A stretch of DNA of 64,000 bases from Halomonas sp. M20 (lineage in GTDB: Bacteria; Pseudomonadota; Gammaproteobacteria; Pseudomonadales; Halomonadaceae). The DNA is taken from positions 62,001-126,000 of the forward strand of contig NZ_JACNMQ010000009.1 of assembly GCF_020622265.1 (NCBI RefSeq), in the 5' to 3' direction. The notes beneath the pieces were generated by a model that had not been told where the DNA came from, made no database searches, and worked only from the letters and a program-made list of their open reading frames with translations. Below, one piece after another: positions 55,251 through 64,000 of this stretch (position 1 is the stretch's first letter; each line of letters begins with the position of its first letter). The translations under genes and the position numbers were made by a program.

Positions 55251-56828
55251 TTACACGGCGCCCTCCTTCATCAGCTTGCCCATGTGCTCGGCTTGGCGAA
55301 CCGCTAGCGCTACGATGGTCAACGTCGGGTTTTCCGCCGCCGAAGTGGTGAATTGACTGCCGTCCGAAATGAACAGATTCGGAATATCATGCGTCTGCCC
55401 ATGACGGTTGCACACGCCGTCCCGTGCCTTGTCACTCATGCGGCAGGAGCCCAGGTTATGAGTCGAGGGATAAGGCGGGGTCAGATAGATATCCTTGGCC
55501 CCCACTGACTCGTACAGCTTGCTGCCTTGCTGGAAAGCGTGTTCGCGCATAGCGATGTCGTTGGGATGATCGTCGTAGTGCACGTTGGCTACCGGCAGCC
55601 CGTAGGCGTCTTTGGCCTCATTGTTGAGGGTGATACGGTTGCTTTCTCGCGGCATGTCTTCCCCTACCAGCCACATGCCTGCCATACGATCGTATTGATC
55701 CAATGCACCGGTGAACTTGCGGCCCCAGGCGCCAGGATCGAGAAACGCCGCCATGAACGGCAGTCCCAGCGACAGCGTTTCCATCTCATAGCCCCCCACG
55801 AAGCCTCGGGATGGATCGTGACGGGCCTCTTCCGAAATAATGCCGGCCATGGTGGTGCCACGATACATGTGCACCGGCTCATCGAAGGTGGCATACACCG
55901 AACCAGTCATGTGGCGCATGTAGTTGCATCCGACCTGACCGGAACTGTTGGCCAACCCGTCCGGAAACATGGACGACGCCGAATTTAGCAGTAGTCGTGG
56001 CGTCTCGATGGAGTTGCCTGCTACCGCCACCATGCGTGCTCGCTGACGCTGCAGGTTGCCATCGGTATCGAAATAGGTCACCCCGGTAACATGCCCACGC
56101 TCATCGTGCTCAATGGTGGCGACATGGGATTGCGGCCGCAGTTCTAGATGGCCAGTAGCGATTCCCGCGGGCAGTTCCGTGTACAGCGTCGACCACTTGG
56201 CGCCGGTACGACAGCCCTGAAAGCAGAAGCCGCGCTGTTGACAGGCGGCGCGACCATCGCGGATCTGGCTATTGATCGCCATATGACCAGTGTTACAGGT
56301 ATAGCCCAGCTTCCTGGCGCCGGCATACATCACATGAAAGTTGTTGTTGCCGGGCAGACCGGGAATGCTGTTGGTGCGGGTGACCCCCATGCGATCTTCT
56401 GCATTCTCGTAGTAGGGCAACAGCTCCTCGTAACTCAACGGCCAGTCAAGCAGGTTGGCGTCTTCTAGAGTGCCGTATTCACTGAGTGCGCGGAACTCAT
56501 GTGGCTGAATGCGCAGGCTAGCACCCGCCCAGTGAACCGTGGTGCCGCCCACGGACTTGACGATCCAGGCGGGCAGGTTGGGAAAATCCTTGGTCAGCCG
56601 AAAACTGCCCGAGGTCGTGCGGTTGTCCAGCCAGGCCAGCTGGCTGAAGGATGCCCATTCGTCGGCCAGAAAGTCGTCCCGGGTATGCAAGGCTCCCGCC
56701 TCGAGCACGACCACGTCGATGCCCTGCCGGGCCAGTTCGTTGGCCAGGGTGCCACCGCCCGCGCCGGAGCCGATGACCACCACCACATTGCTGTCGTTGG
56801 AGGCAAATTGCGTTTGTCTATCGAGCAT
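55251..56828 (-). CDS. GMC oxidoreductase, gluconate 2-dehydrogenase-like flavoprotein
   Basis: A 525-residue FAD enzyme of the GMC family. The dinucleotide-binding motif is VVVIGSGAGGGTLANELARQ near residue 15. The C-terminal active-site region is PYPSTHNLGSCRMSDKARDG (with His-Asn around it), and TTSAAENPTLTIVALAVRQA completes the FAD site. The Cys-rich segment CQQRGFCFQGCRTGAKW is typical of the membrane-bound gluconate/sorbose dehydrogenase branch. It is paired with a Tat-exported small subunit just upstream. It oxidises a sugar acid or polyol; the substrate is not defined. Confidence 0.88.
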   Translation of the reverse strand: MLDRQTQFASNDSNVVVVIGSGAGGGTLANELARQGIDVVVLEAGALHTRDDFLADEWASFSQLAWLDNRTTSGSFRLTKDFPNLPAWIVKSVGGTTVHWAGASLRIQPHEFRALSEYGTLEDANLLDWPLSYEELLPYYENAEDRMGVTRTNSIPGLPGNNNFHVMYAGARKLGYTCNTGHMAINSQIRDGRAACQQRGFCFQGCRTGAKWSTLYTELPAGIATGHLELRPQSHVATIEHDERGHVTGVTYFDTDGNLQRQRARMVAVAGNSIETPRLLLNSASSMFPDGLANSSGQVGCNYMRHMTGSVYATFDEPVHMYRGTTMAGIISEEARHDPSRGFVGGYEMETLSLGLPFMAAFLDPGAWGRKFTGALDQYDRMAGMWLVGEDMPRESNRITLNNEAKDAYGLPVANVHYDDHPNDIAMREHAFQQGSKLYESVGAKDIYLTPPYPSTHNLGSCRMSDKARDGVCNRHGQTHDIPNLFISDGSQFTTSAAENPTLTIVALAVRQAEHMGKLMKEGAV

Positions 56829-56869
56829 TGTTATGAGAAATCTCCTGATTATTATTCTGGTTGGGCGCT

Positions 56870-57448
56870 CTAGGAAGCCGTTGTACCGGGCATGAAACCG
56901 TCCTCGGGTTGCGGCGGGTCGGGCAACCAGGTCAGATCGCTGAAGCCGTTGTAGAGATAGCCGACATCGCCCTCTTCCCCCTGATAACCAAAATGCGCAA
57001 AGGCCAGTGGATTGTTGTAGAGCGAAACCACGGCCGTGCTGCGAATCTTTTCAAAAAAGGAGGTGCCTTCCAGAGCTTCGATACGGCGAAACTGATCCTG
57101 CGTATCCAGCGTCAGCCAGTCTCCGCTGGCGCCCTCATCAAGCGAAGCGATGCCCCCCTGAAGCAGCGCCCGGGTCTGCTCGGCCTCGGCGGCTCGATCC
57201 AGATCCTTGACCACGAAGGTGTAGACCGCGTCTTCCAGGTTTGCATGAGGAAACATCTGCCTGATGATCACCAGTAGGATTTCACCCTCGCGAGAACTCA
57301 ACGCCTCCAGTGGCATGGCCCAGCTGCGACTGGGAGCCAGCAAGGCAATGGGACCACTGGCAAAAGCCAGTGTGCCCAGCAGGGTGCCACCGCTGGCCTT
57401 GAGAAAGACACGGCGTGACAGCGTGTGTGAAAAAGAGCGTATCGGCAT
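56870..57448 (-). CDS. Gluconate 2-dehydrogenase subunit 3-like protein with Tat signal
   Basis: A 192-residue protein with a Tat signal (TLSRRVFLKASGG) followed by a hydrophobic stretch. The remainder resembles subunit 3 of flavin-containing gluconate 2-dehydrogenase (SREGEILLVIIRQMFPHANL). The start at 57448 has GGAG nine bases upstream. In such enzymes this subunit carries the flavoprotein, which has no own signal, across the membrane as a complex. The usual cytochrome c subunit is not seen next to the pair. Confidence 0.83.
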   Translation of the reverse strand: MPIRSFSHTLSRRVFLKASGGTLLGTLAFASGPIALLAPSRSWAMPLEALSSREGEILLVIIRQMFPHANLEDAVYTFVVKDLDRAAEAEQTRALLQGGIASLDEGASGDWLTLDTQDQFRRIEALEGTSFFEKIRSTAVVSLYNNPLAFAHFGYQGEEGDVGYLYNGFSDLTWLPDPPQPEDGFMPGTTAS

Positions 57449-57714
57449 GGCGGTTATCTCCATAAACGGGCTGACAGGAGCCTTGTCGGTTGGCTCGGGC
57501 ATGTCTCCCGGTTGTCATTGTGATGTGACTGAATATAAGGACGAGCGAGGCTCTTTTTTGAGGATAGGCGGTCGTCAAGATCTGGGAATATCAATAAGCT
57601 ACTACCTAGCCTAAGGTCGTAGGCACCATGCGATACCCAGCCACTTAACTTCGAATGGCTCAAAAGCCCTTGTGGCGCTACTCTACAAACTGGGACATTG
57701 ATTTCGAGTCACTC

Positions 57715-58203
57715 ATGCCATTACTGACCAAATCGCGCTATCGCCTGTGGGGCGCCCTGCTCATGTTCACACTGCTGGCCGGCTGTGCCGGGCGTGAGAT
57801 GCGCATGCAGGACTACGATCAGGATCAAGCGGCGCTCTCCATCGAACGAGCGATGATCCTGGCCAGTGCTCGTCAGGCGCTGGGCATCCCCTATCGCTAT
57901 GGTGGGACGACCAGGAGTGGCCTGGACTGCTCCGGTCTGGTGCAGATGGCCTACGCCAATGCGGGCATCGATATACCCCGTACCGCCAATCAGCAGTTTT
58001 CCCGCATTCCCCAACGGGACACGATCCGCCCTGGCGACTTGGTATTCTTCGGCTCGGGTAGCAAGGCAACCCACGTGGGCATTTACCTTGGCGATGGGCA
58101 GATGGTGCATGCCCCCGGACGCGGTCGCCATGTCACCACCACGTCTCTTGATCTCGACTACTGGCAGAACCGCTACCTGGGTACCGGAGGGCCCGCGCCT
58201 TGA
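57715..58203 (+). CDS. NlpC/P60-family peptidoglycan hydrolase lipoprotein
   Basis: A 162-residue lipoprotein. The signal WGALLMFTLLAGCAG has the lipobox LAGC, so the mature protein is anchored by Cys. The NlpC/P60 domain has its catalytic Cys in GLDCSGLVQMAY and its His in ATHVGIYLGDG, with a further His in MVHAPGRG. Such enzymes cut peptide cross-links in the cell wall (Spr/MepS-like). The ATG at 57715 is chosen because the signal begins there. It is a single gene. Confidence 0.9.
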   Translation: MPLLTKSRYRLWGALLMFTLLAGCAGREMRMQDYDQDQAALSIERAMILASARQALGIPYRYGGTTRSGLDCSGLVQMAYANAGIDIPRTANQQFSRIPQRDTIRPGDLVFFGSGSKATHVGIYLGDGQMVHAPGRGRHVTTTSLDLDYWQNRYLGTGGPAP

Positions 58204-58332
58204 GCCCTTCCTTGGCGTCTTTCCTTTTGGTTCCACCCTTGAATAAAGCCGATGTGCCCACATGCTTTACTTGTTGACCGTTAAAGATGTTCTACGCTTT
58301 TAGCTCTAGCGTTGTTTCAAGGAGATGTTTTC

Positions 58333-58890
58333 ATGGCAGATCAACCATTTTTGACCGACGTACAAACACTTCGTGAGCGCGCGCGCCAGCACATCGAAAA
58401 AGGCGCGATCACTGAAGGGTACAAGGCCGATCGCGAGAATGTGATCAACATTCTCAATGAGGCCTTGGCAACGGAAATCGTCTGCACCCTTCGCTACAAG
58501 CGCCACTATTATATGGCGGATGGCCTGAGCGCGAACGTCGCCAAGGCCGAGTTTCTGGAGCACGCCCAGCAGGAACAACAGCACGCCGATTGGCTTGCTG
58601 AGCGTATCGTTCAGTTGGGGGGTGCGCCCAACTTTTCACCGGAGGGCCTGCAAACCCGTTCCCATGCCGAGTACGTGGAAGGCTCCGATCTCAAGGAGAT
58701 GATCAAGGAGAACCTGATTGCCGAACGCATCGCCATCGACAGCTATCGTGAAATTGCGACTTATCTAGGGGACAAGGATCCAACCTCTCGCCGTATCATG
58801 GAGGACATCCTGGCCCAGGAAGAAGAGCACGCCGACGATATGGCGGGGCTATTGGAAGGCGTCGAGCGGCTACCGACGAATAACGCCTAG
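58333..58890 (+). CDS. Ferritin-like (bacterioferritin/Dps-type) protein
   Basis: A 185-residue four-helix protein. The iron-ligand pattern of ferritin-like proteins is visible: NEALATEIVCTLRYKRHYY in the first helix, HAQQEQQHADWLAERI in the second, NLIAERIAIDSYREIA in the third, and LAQEEEHADDMAGLLEG in the fourth. AAGGAGA stands before the ATG at 58333. It precedes a peroxiredoxin gene by 58 bp, which suggests a shared role in iron storage and peroxide protection. Whether it forms a cage cannot be told. Confidence 0.85.
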   Translation: MADQPFLTDVQTLRERARQHIEKGAITEGYKADRENVINILNEALATEIVCTLRYKRHYYMADGLSANVAKAEFLEHAQQEQQHADWLAERIVQLGGAPNFSPEGLQTRSHAEYVEGSDLKEMIKENLIAERIAIDSYREIATYLGDKDPTSRRIMEDILAQEEEHADDMAGLLEGVERLPTNNA

Positions 58891-58948
58891 GCGTTGACGA
58901 GAGCAGTCTATTTACCTACACCTGGCTTCTAACAAAAGGAGTGACAAC

Positions 58949-59587
58949 ATGTCTTTACGTCTTGGCGATACTGCCCCGGACTTTACGCAAGATAGCACCG
59001 AAGGATCCATCGAATTTCATCGGTGGGCCGGCGATAGCTGGGTTGTACTGTTCTCGCATCCTGCGGATTTTACGCCGGTATGCACCACGGAGCTTGGCGA
59101 GGTATCGCGACTCAAGCCCGAGTTCGATAAGCGCAACGTCAAGGCTATTGGTCTATCGGTGGATCCACTCGACGACCACAAGGCCTGGGCCGGAGACATA
59201 CAGGAAACTCAGGGCTACGGCCTGAATTTCCCGTTGCTGGCCGATCAAGACCGCAAGGTCAGCGACCTTTACGATATGATTCATCCCAATGCCGACAACA
59301 CTCTGACGGTGCGGTCGGTATTCATCATTGATCACAACAAGAAGGTACGCCTGACCATTACTTACCCGGCTAGCACCGGGCGCAATTTCACTGAGATTTT
59401 GCGGGTGATCGACAGCCTGCAGCTCACTGACAACTACAAGGTGGCAACGCCAGTGAACTGGACCGATGGCGACGATTGCATCATCGTTCCCTCGGTTCCC
59501 AACGAGCAGGCCAAGGAACTTTTCCCCCAAGGCTGGGATGAAAAGAAACCTTATCTGCGCATGGTCAAGCAACCCGACAAGACCTGA
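58949..59587 (+). CDS. 1-Cys peroxiredoxin (Prx6 type)
   Basis: A 212-residue peroxidase. The active-site Cys is in HPADFTPVCTTELGEVSRLK near residue 49. The extended C-terminal domain ending YLRMVKQP is typical of the 1-Cys Prx6 group. AAAGGAG precedes the ATG at 58949. It lies directly after the ferritin-like gene. It reduces hydrogen peroxide and alkyl hydroperoxides in the cytoplasm. Confidence 0.93.
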   Translation: MSLRLGDTAPDFTQDSTEGSIEFHRWAGDSWVVLFSHPADFTPVCTTELGEVSRLKPEFDKRNVKAIGLSVDPLDDHKAWAGDIQETQGYGLNFPLLADQDRKVSDLYDMIHPNADNTLTVRSVFIIDHNKKVRLTITYPASTGRNFTEILRVIDSLQLTDNYKVATPVNWTDGDDCIIVPSVPNEQAKELFPQGWDEKKPYLRMVKQPDKT

Positions 59588-59634
59588 TTGGTTATTGAAG
59601 GTCGTCGCCAATGATCGAGCACCCGTGATAATGA

Positions 59635-59662
59635 AACGCCGACTTTTGCAGTCGGCGTTTTT
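59635..59662. terminator. Terminator between peroxiredoxin and DMT transporter genes
   Basis: AAACGCCGAC and GTCGGCGTTT form a 10-bp stem around TTTTGCA, followed by more T. It ends the peroxiredoxin transcript and may also serve the converging gene. Confidence 0.8.
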
Positions 59663-59679
59663 GTTGGCCAATCCCGGGT

Positions 59680-60555
59680 TCAAAGCGTGGGACGAGCCTT
59701 GATGGCGACACGGCGTTCGTGCAAAGCGACGAGGAGGCCGCTGGCGATGATGACGGTGGTGCCGACATAGACCCAGGTATCGGGAAGCTCGCCCCAGAAC
59801 AACCTGCCCAACAGCACCGCCCAGACCATCGCCGTGTAATCGAAAGGCGCGGCAATCGATGCCGGCGCATGTTGAAACGCCAACGTAATGAAGGCCATCG
59901 CTGCCACCCCCATTATCCCCGCACTGACAAAGCCCAGCCAATGCACGAGTTGAGGCGGTTTCCAGAACAGTGGCAACAACAACGCGCTAACGATCAGCGG
60001 CACCAGGGTCACATAAAACACCATGGCCCAGAGATGTTCGCGGCCACCATAAAGGCGCGCGGTAATCATCAAGAGTGCATAGCAGATGGCTGCGAGCAGT
60101 ACCACCAATGCCCCAAGCTGAAATCCTGCTGCGCCGGGTCTCACCACGATCAGTACGCCTGCAAAGCCAACGAAGGAGGCGATCAGTGGCAAGCGTTCGA
60201 CTCGCTCACCGAGCAGGGGAACCGATAGCAGCGCAATGAACAGTGGGGCGGCAAAGGCGATAGCCGTGACCTCCGCCAAGGGCAACAAGGATAGACCCAT
60301 TATGAAGCTGAACGTAATGACGGTGGCGATCAGCCCACGCAGTAAATGTATCAAGGGGCGTCGCGTACCCAAGGTGCGCAAACCGCCGTTGAATCGAGCT
60401 ATCAACATGATCAATGGTAAAGCAACCAGCATGCGGAAGAAGACGATCTGCACGGGGGCATAGCTTTCGCTCAGCCATTTGGCCACGGCGTCGCCCAATG
60501 CAAGAAACAGCACGCCGAGGCACATATATACGATACCCAGTACGGTCGATGACAT
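59680..60555 (-). CDS. DMT-family (EamA) transporter
   Basis: A 291-residue inner-membrane protein with ten hydrophobic segments and two EamA repeats, the second starting near residue 150. SYAPVQIVFFRMLVALPLIM is the segment near the first repeat. Such proteins usually export amino acids or other metabolites. No neighbour suggests a substrate. It is transcribed away from the pga region. Confidence 0.87.
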   Translation of the reverse strand: MSSTVLGIVYMCLGVLFLALGDAVAKWLSESYAPVQIVFFRMLVALPLIMLIARFNGGLRTLGTRRPLIHLLRGLIATVITFSFIMGLSLLPLAEVTAIAFAAPLFIALLSVPLLGERVERLPLIASFVGFAGVLIVVRPGAAGFQLGALVVLLAAICYALLMITARLYGGREHLWAMVFYVTLVPLIVSALLLPLFWKPPQLVHWLGFVSAGIMGVAAMAFITLAFQHAPASIAAPFDYTAMVWAVLLGRLFWGELPDTWVYVGTTVIIASGLLVALHERRVAIKARPTL

Positions 60556-61284
60556 TCAATATTCCTTGATAAAGGCCAAAGCGGTGAGTGCTGGGGGCCC
60601 CCTGCTTGTTTAGCCTACTTTAATCGCTATGACAGCGCGTACCGAATGGTTACTAATGCTGCAATGCAGTGGTTACAATTCAACCTCGATTTTAACGGCT
60701 AGAATTTAGTATGAACTCTTCGGCTATAACCTTTAGTCTAATATAATTAGCAACCTACTTTTTTGCACGGCATTAGTATGAGGAAAACCATTATGGAAAT
60801 AACAATATAATATAAACAAATACTCATATTAATTAAATTTTTAGTGCTAACGCACGTGCTTTTAATTCTTAGTTTCAATGCTAGATATAGTGTTTTACTA
60901 TAATTAATAAATATTTACCTAAGAACACTTTGAGTGCTTCATTATCCTATCCATTTTTCCTTCTTAATTTTCGATTAAACATAGGCTTATAAAAAAACTA
61001 GTCAGATCATCCCTCTTTACTTAATAGGTTTGTTTAAAAAATACCCACGGTTGGAAAAACCATTCTAATAAAGCTATATAAGCACTAAAACTAAATCGAA
61101 AAAGATCAGAAAATCCACTCTCATGGAAGACCAATGTCATGTTGGGGCGTAGAGGCAAGCGCCCTATCATGAGATTACTTTGCGCTGCATAGTTACTTTT
61201 TGTATCCGAATGTATCATCATATGCGAACATCGTTCATACCTTCGGCGCCAAAAAAACTGCCTATACGGCTGGGAGAAAACCGC
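60556..61284. other. Long AT-rich control region upstream of pgaA
   Basis: This 729-bp gap is strikingly AT-rich from about 60690 to 61130, unlike the GC-rich genes around it. It must hold the pga promoter and possibly a binding area for silencing proteins. No convincing gene was seen: a 66-residue frame at 61021-61221 on the minus strand has no clear ribosome site and no family character. GTGC-TAAC-GCAC (60844-60855) is a small hairpin. Confidence 0.5.
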
Positions 61285-63708
61285 ATGACTAAAGGATGGT
61301 GGACACTGGTGTGCCTATCCAGCCTCCTGTGCGCTACTTCGGTAGTAGCACAAGAAGGCGATCTGGATGCCCGGCGTGAAGCCTGGGTCATCAAGGCGCG
61401 TCAAGGCCAGATGAATGAAGCCATCGACGGCCTGGCCAATCTTTACGCTAGAACCGGTGATTCTGCGGTACTCGATGACCTTATTGCCCTGCGTCTTCGT
61501 GACGGTCGCAATCAGGAAGCGCTCGACACCTGCCAAAACTGCAGCATCGAGGATTACTCCAGCGTCAGCCTAGAAGCGCTTGGCGTAGCCGCGCGTCGTG
61601 CCGGCAAACTGGAGCGAGCGCTAGAATTCTATCAAGCACTGACCATGCGTGAGCCTAACAATTTACAAGGCTGGTTAGGTTTAGTGCTGACCAACGTCGA
61701 CCTTGAGAACTACGAGGCTGCAAGCTTTGCGCTGAGCGGTATTGAGGAGCGTGTCGGCCGCAGTGCCGACTGGGCCAGAGCACGTGCCTATCTTGCTGCG
61801 CAAACCGATGACACCATAGCCGAGTTGCAAGCGCGTCAGTTCCTTCTCGAGCGTCAGCCTGAAAATGAAAAAGATATTCAAGCGCTTTACCGCACGGCAG
61901 TGACTCTTGGTGCCGCTGATGCCGCCAGACGGTTAATGCGCGAACATCCAAATGCCTTTACCAAGGCGGATCGCTTATGGCTACGTTTTTACGATGCCCA
62001 AGGCAAGTTGCGGCTAGCCGAACAGCTGGATGAACCTCAGCGTGCCGAACAAGCGCTTGAAGAACTCAATGTCGTTATCGCTTCACAGGAATCCGCCGAA
62101 GGCCTGGTGCAGCGTGCGGAGTACGATAAGGTCGTGGCTTTGACCCAGCTTCGCCGTTTCCAGGAAGCCGAGGCGCTGGCCATGAATCTCCAGCAGCGCT
62201 ATGGCCAGTTGCCTGCTTATCTTCAAAAAACCCGCGCCGATACATTAATGGGGCTGCATCGCCCGAATGAGGCTGCGCAGCTTTATGAGAAGTTGATCGC
62301 GTCCAATCCTGGCCTTGCCACGGACGCGAATAATCCCCTGTATGAGCCACTGGTATACGCTTACGCAGACGCACAGCGCTATGACGAAGCTCAAGCCACC
62401 CTCGACAAATGGAAAATGGAAGAACCGGCCACTCGGTGGGATTTTACTGGTACCCAACGCATACCCAATCCCAGCTATGACCGTATCCGTGGGTTAGAAA
62501 CGACACTGACGGCCTGGCGTGGCGATGAGCGCCGCGCAGACGAGCGTCTGACACAACAGCTTGATCAGGCACCCGGCAATGCCTGGCTATGGCAAAGTCA
62601 GGGCGACCTCAAACGGTGGCGTGGCTTGCCCCGCAGATCCGAGCAGAGCTATCAGCGCGCTGCCGAACTCATGGCACCAAACGATCGTCGCGAGGCGGAA
62701 TACGGTGTACTTATGTCGCGGCTTGATCGTGGGCAGTGGCGCGATACCGTCACCGCAATCAAAAGAAAGATCGCCCAGGACCCGCCCAGTGCCGCTCGGG
62801 ATGAGATGGAACGAGAGCTCCGCGAACAACGTGCAGGCGGATTGATCGTTGAGGCAAAGCGCGGCGATAGCGAAGGTAGTGGCACCCAGAGTTCTCGCGA
62901 CTGGGCCTACGAAGCGCGCCTGGAGGCACCACGCAACGACAGCGGTTCGCGCTTCTTTGCTCAACGAATCGGTCAGTTTGGCGAATTCGATGATAAAGCG
63001 TTGTACGCCGCCTATGACGCGGTGGGTTACGAACTCAACCTTTATCCTGCCACGCTGTCCGTAGCCGCAGGACAAGGCGCTCAACTCAACGATGATGCGC
63101 TCTTATGGGGAAAGTTGAACTACGCCTTCTCGGACCACTGGTCCGCCCTCGTCAACGTGGAACTCAATACTGCCGAAACGCCGCTGCGAGCCCTGCGCGA
63201 TGACGTCAATGCGGATCTCTACGGTGTCGAGGCACGCTATACCCGGGACAAATCAGGTTCCGGTGGCATTGGCCTGGCTTTTCTAGATCTCGATGACGGC
63301 AACTTGCGTCGTGCTGTTACCGCTGACTGGCAGGAAGCGCTTTATCGTTACGACCGCTGGCGTATCGATGGACAAGTCTTCCTCGGCACTTCCCATAACG
63401 ACACCGTCGAAGCCAGCTACTTCAACCCCCGTCGTGATGTCAGCGCCGATGGACAAATCGATATTGGCTATCTCCTGCCCCTTGGCTATCGCAAAGCATT
63501 CATCCAGACCCTGACCCTGGGCGGTGGAGGCTACTGGCAGAAGGATTTCGGCAGCGATCCCACCTGGCAGATCGGTTATCGGCACGGCTGGGAACTGGAA
63601 CCAGATCTAACCCTAACCTACGGCTTTTCCCGGCAGAAGAGTGTCTATGACGGCAATCCCGAGTACGGCAACTTCGTCACCGCTGGCTTCGAATGGAGAT
63701 TCCTGTGA
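61285..63708 (+). CDS. pgaA: Poly-beta-1,6-N-acetylglucosamine export porin PgaA
   Basis: PgaA carries the biofilm polymer PNAG across the outer membrane. The 807 residues equal the E. coli length. The signal peptide is GWWTLVCLSSLLCATSVVAQ. TPR-like helical repeats extend from about residue 25 to 500 (for example GLANLYARTGDSAVLDDLIA and AGKLERALEFYQALTMREPN). The C-terminal part forms an outer-membrane barrel ending in FVTAGFEWRFL. The ATG at 61285 follows GGGAGAAA. It overlaps pgaB by four bases. Confidence 0.93.
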   Translation: MTKGWWTLVCLSSLLCATSVVAQEGDLDARREAWVIKARQGQMNEAIDGLANLYARTGDSAVLDDLIALRLRDGRNQEALDTCQNCSIEDYSSVSLEALGVAARRAGKLERALEFYQALTMREPNNLQGWLGLVLTNVDLENYEAASFALSGIEERVGRSADWARARAYLAAQTDDTIAELQARQFLLERQPENEKDIQALYRTAVTLGAADAARRLMREHPNAFTKADRLWLRFYDAQGKLRLAEQLDEPQRAEQALEELNVVIASQESAEGLVQRAEYDKVVALTQLRRFQEAEALAMNLQQRYGQLPAYLQKTRADTLMGLHRPNEAAQLYEKLIASNPGLATDANNPLYEPLVYAYADAQRYDEAQATLDKWKMEEPATRWDFTGTQRIPNPSYDRIRGLETTLTAWRGDERRADERLTQQLDQAPGNAWLWQSQGDLKRWRGLPRRSEQSYQRAAELMAPNDRREAEYGVLMSRLDRGQWRDTVTAIKRKIAQDPPSAARDEMERELREQRAGGLIVEAKRGDSEGSGTQSSRDWAYEARLEAPRNDSGSRFFAQRIGQFGEFDDKALYAAYDAVGYELNLYPATLSVAAGQGAQLNDDALLWGKLNYAFSDHWSALVNVELNTAETPLRALRDDVNADLYGVEARYTRDKSGSGGIGLAFLDLDDGNLRRAVTADWQEALYRYDRWRIDGQVFLGTSHNDTVEASYFNPRRDVSADGQIDIGYLLPLGYRKAFIQTLTLGGGGYWQKDFGSDPTWQIGYRHGWELEPDLTLTYGFSRQKSVYDGNPEYGNFVTAGFEWRFL

Positions 63709-64000
63709 ATAAGTGGATTCTTGCCCTTTTGGCATTTTCCTTGGCATTTCCGGTCTTAGCTGACCAGAGCGGCGGCCAACAGAACGAAGAGTACAGTGTC
63801 ATTAGTTATCATGACATTATCGATGTTGCTCAGACGCCGGATCTGAAGATCTATCCCCAGACCATCACTCGTGACCTGCTGGTCAAGCAGTTCAACATGA
63901 TTGATAAGCTGGGCTATCACCCGGTGAGCTTTCAGCAAGTGCTCGATGCCAAGACCGGTAAGCAACCTTTGCCGGACAAAGCAGTGATACTGACCTTCGA
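63705..64000 (+). CDS. pgaB: PNAG N-deacetylase PgaB, N-terminal part
   Basis: PgaB partly deacetylates PNAG in the periplasm before export through PgaA. Only the first 98 residues are in the window. They include a signal peptide (MNKWILALLAFSLAFPVLA) and the start of the deacetylase domain: YSVISYHDI with the expected His-Asp, then PDKAVILTFD at the window edge, the beginning of the TFDD motif. It starts at a GTG that overlaps the pgaA stop (GTGA), so the two are translationally coupled. pgaC and pgaD would be expected just beyond the window. Confidence 0.93.
   Translation, partial: MNKWILALLAFSLAFPVLADQSGGQQNEEYSVISYHDIIDVAQTPDLKIYPQTITRDLLVKQFNMIDKLGYHPVSFQQVLDAKTGKQPLPDKAVILTF

Noticed and set aside
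61021-61221. 66-codon minus-strand frame in the AT-rich region before pgaA
   Set aside because: No ribosome site and an aromatic-rich low-quality sequence typical of AT-rich noncoding DNA.

Overview
The window reads as a chromosomal segment of a moderately halophilic gammaproteobacterium of the Halomonadaceae (Halomonas/Chromohalobacter-like). The basis is the GC-rich coding sequence, the mix of Pseudomonas-like and enteric-like housekeeping genes, the osmolyte-linked genes (BCCT carrier, glycine betaine-type binding protein) and several small proteins of a halomonad type. This placement is inference from gene content; no rRNA or tRNA gene was seen.

Layout. 1-4631: metK (cut by the left edge), tkt and a class I aldolase. 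4982-8713: a divergent metal-handling island. A CsoR/NreA-type repressor and an NreB-like MFS exporter with a His-rich tail face a His-rich exported protein, a HupE/UreJ-type membrane protein and a membrane-anchor protein. 8822-9688: two Hsp20 genes behind a sigma32-type promoter. 9818-14515: ntrC, ntrB, a DUF4124 gene and glnA; glnA has a sigma54 promoter and two upstream NtrC-type sites. 15075-16624: a degenerate glycosyltransferase/NodB-like pair. 16787-20962: typA, a threonine dehydratase and ompW (with an FNR/Anr-like box). 21258-26414: the glycerol regulon glpF-glpK-glpD-glpR with GlpR-like operators upstream of glpF.

26883-36522 is rich in amide-bond hydrolases: a CPG2-like periplasmic carboxypeptidase, then a LysR-controlled run of carbamoylase-type M20 hydrolase, SSS transporter, YtcJ-type amidohydrolase and CobW-type GTPase, followed by a DAACS symporter. 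At 36603-36774 lies an unannotated-looking small RNA with seven GGA motifs, four of them in the loops of short hairpins, ending in a strong terminator; this is the layout of CsrB/RsmZ sponges. A 55-residue metallothionein, two small unknown genes, a C45 Ntn-hydrolase and a chemoreceptor follow.

40817-43157 holds a ParDE module beside a broken type I-E CRISPR locus: three repeats at exact 61-bp spacing and a cas3 stopped at residue 427, with all other cas genes missing. 43402-52669: a BetT-like carrier, a Znu-type metal importer that begins with a 48-residue membrane protein behind a Zur-like box, and a LolD/FtsX-type ABC exporter joined to an AttH/CrtC-like lipocalin protein. 52733-60555: gloA, a DUF2945 protein, a small exported protein, an orphan betaine-type binding protein, a GMC oxidoreductase pair, an NlpC/P60 lipoprotein, a ferritin-like protein, a 1-Cys peroxiredoxin and a DMT transporter. 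After an unusually AT-rich gap, the right edge carries pgaA and the start of pgaB for poly-N-acetylglucosamine export.

The observations most worth follow-up are the Csr-type sRNA, the decapitated CRISPR-Cas locus, the pseudoenzyme pair at 15075-16624, the metal island with its uncharacterised membrane partners, and the small membrane gene leading the zinc operon.
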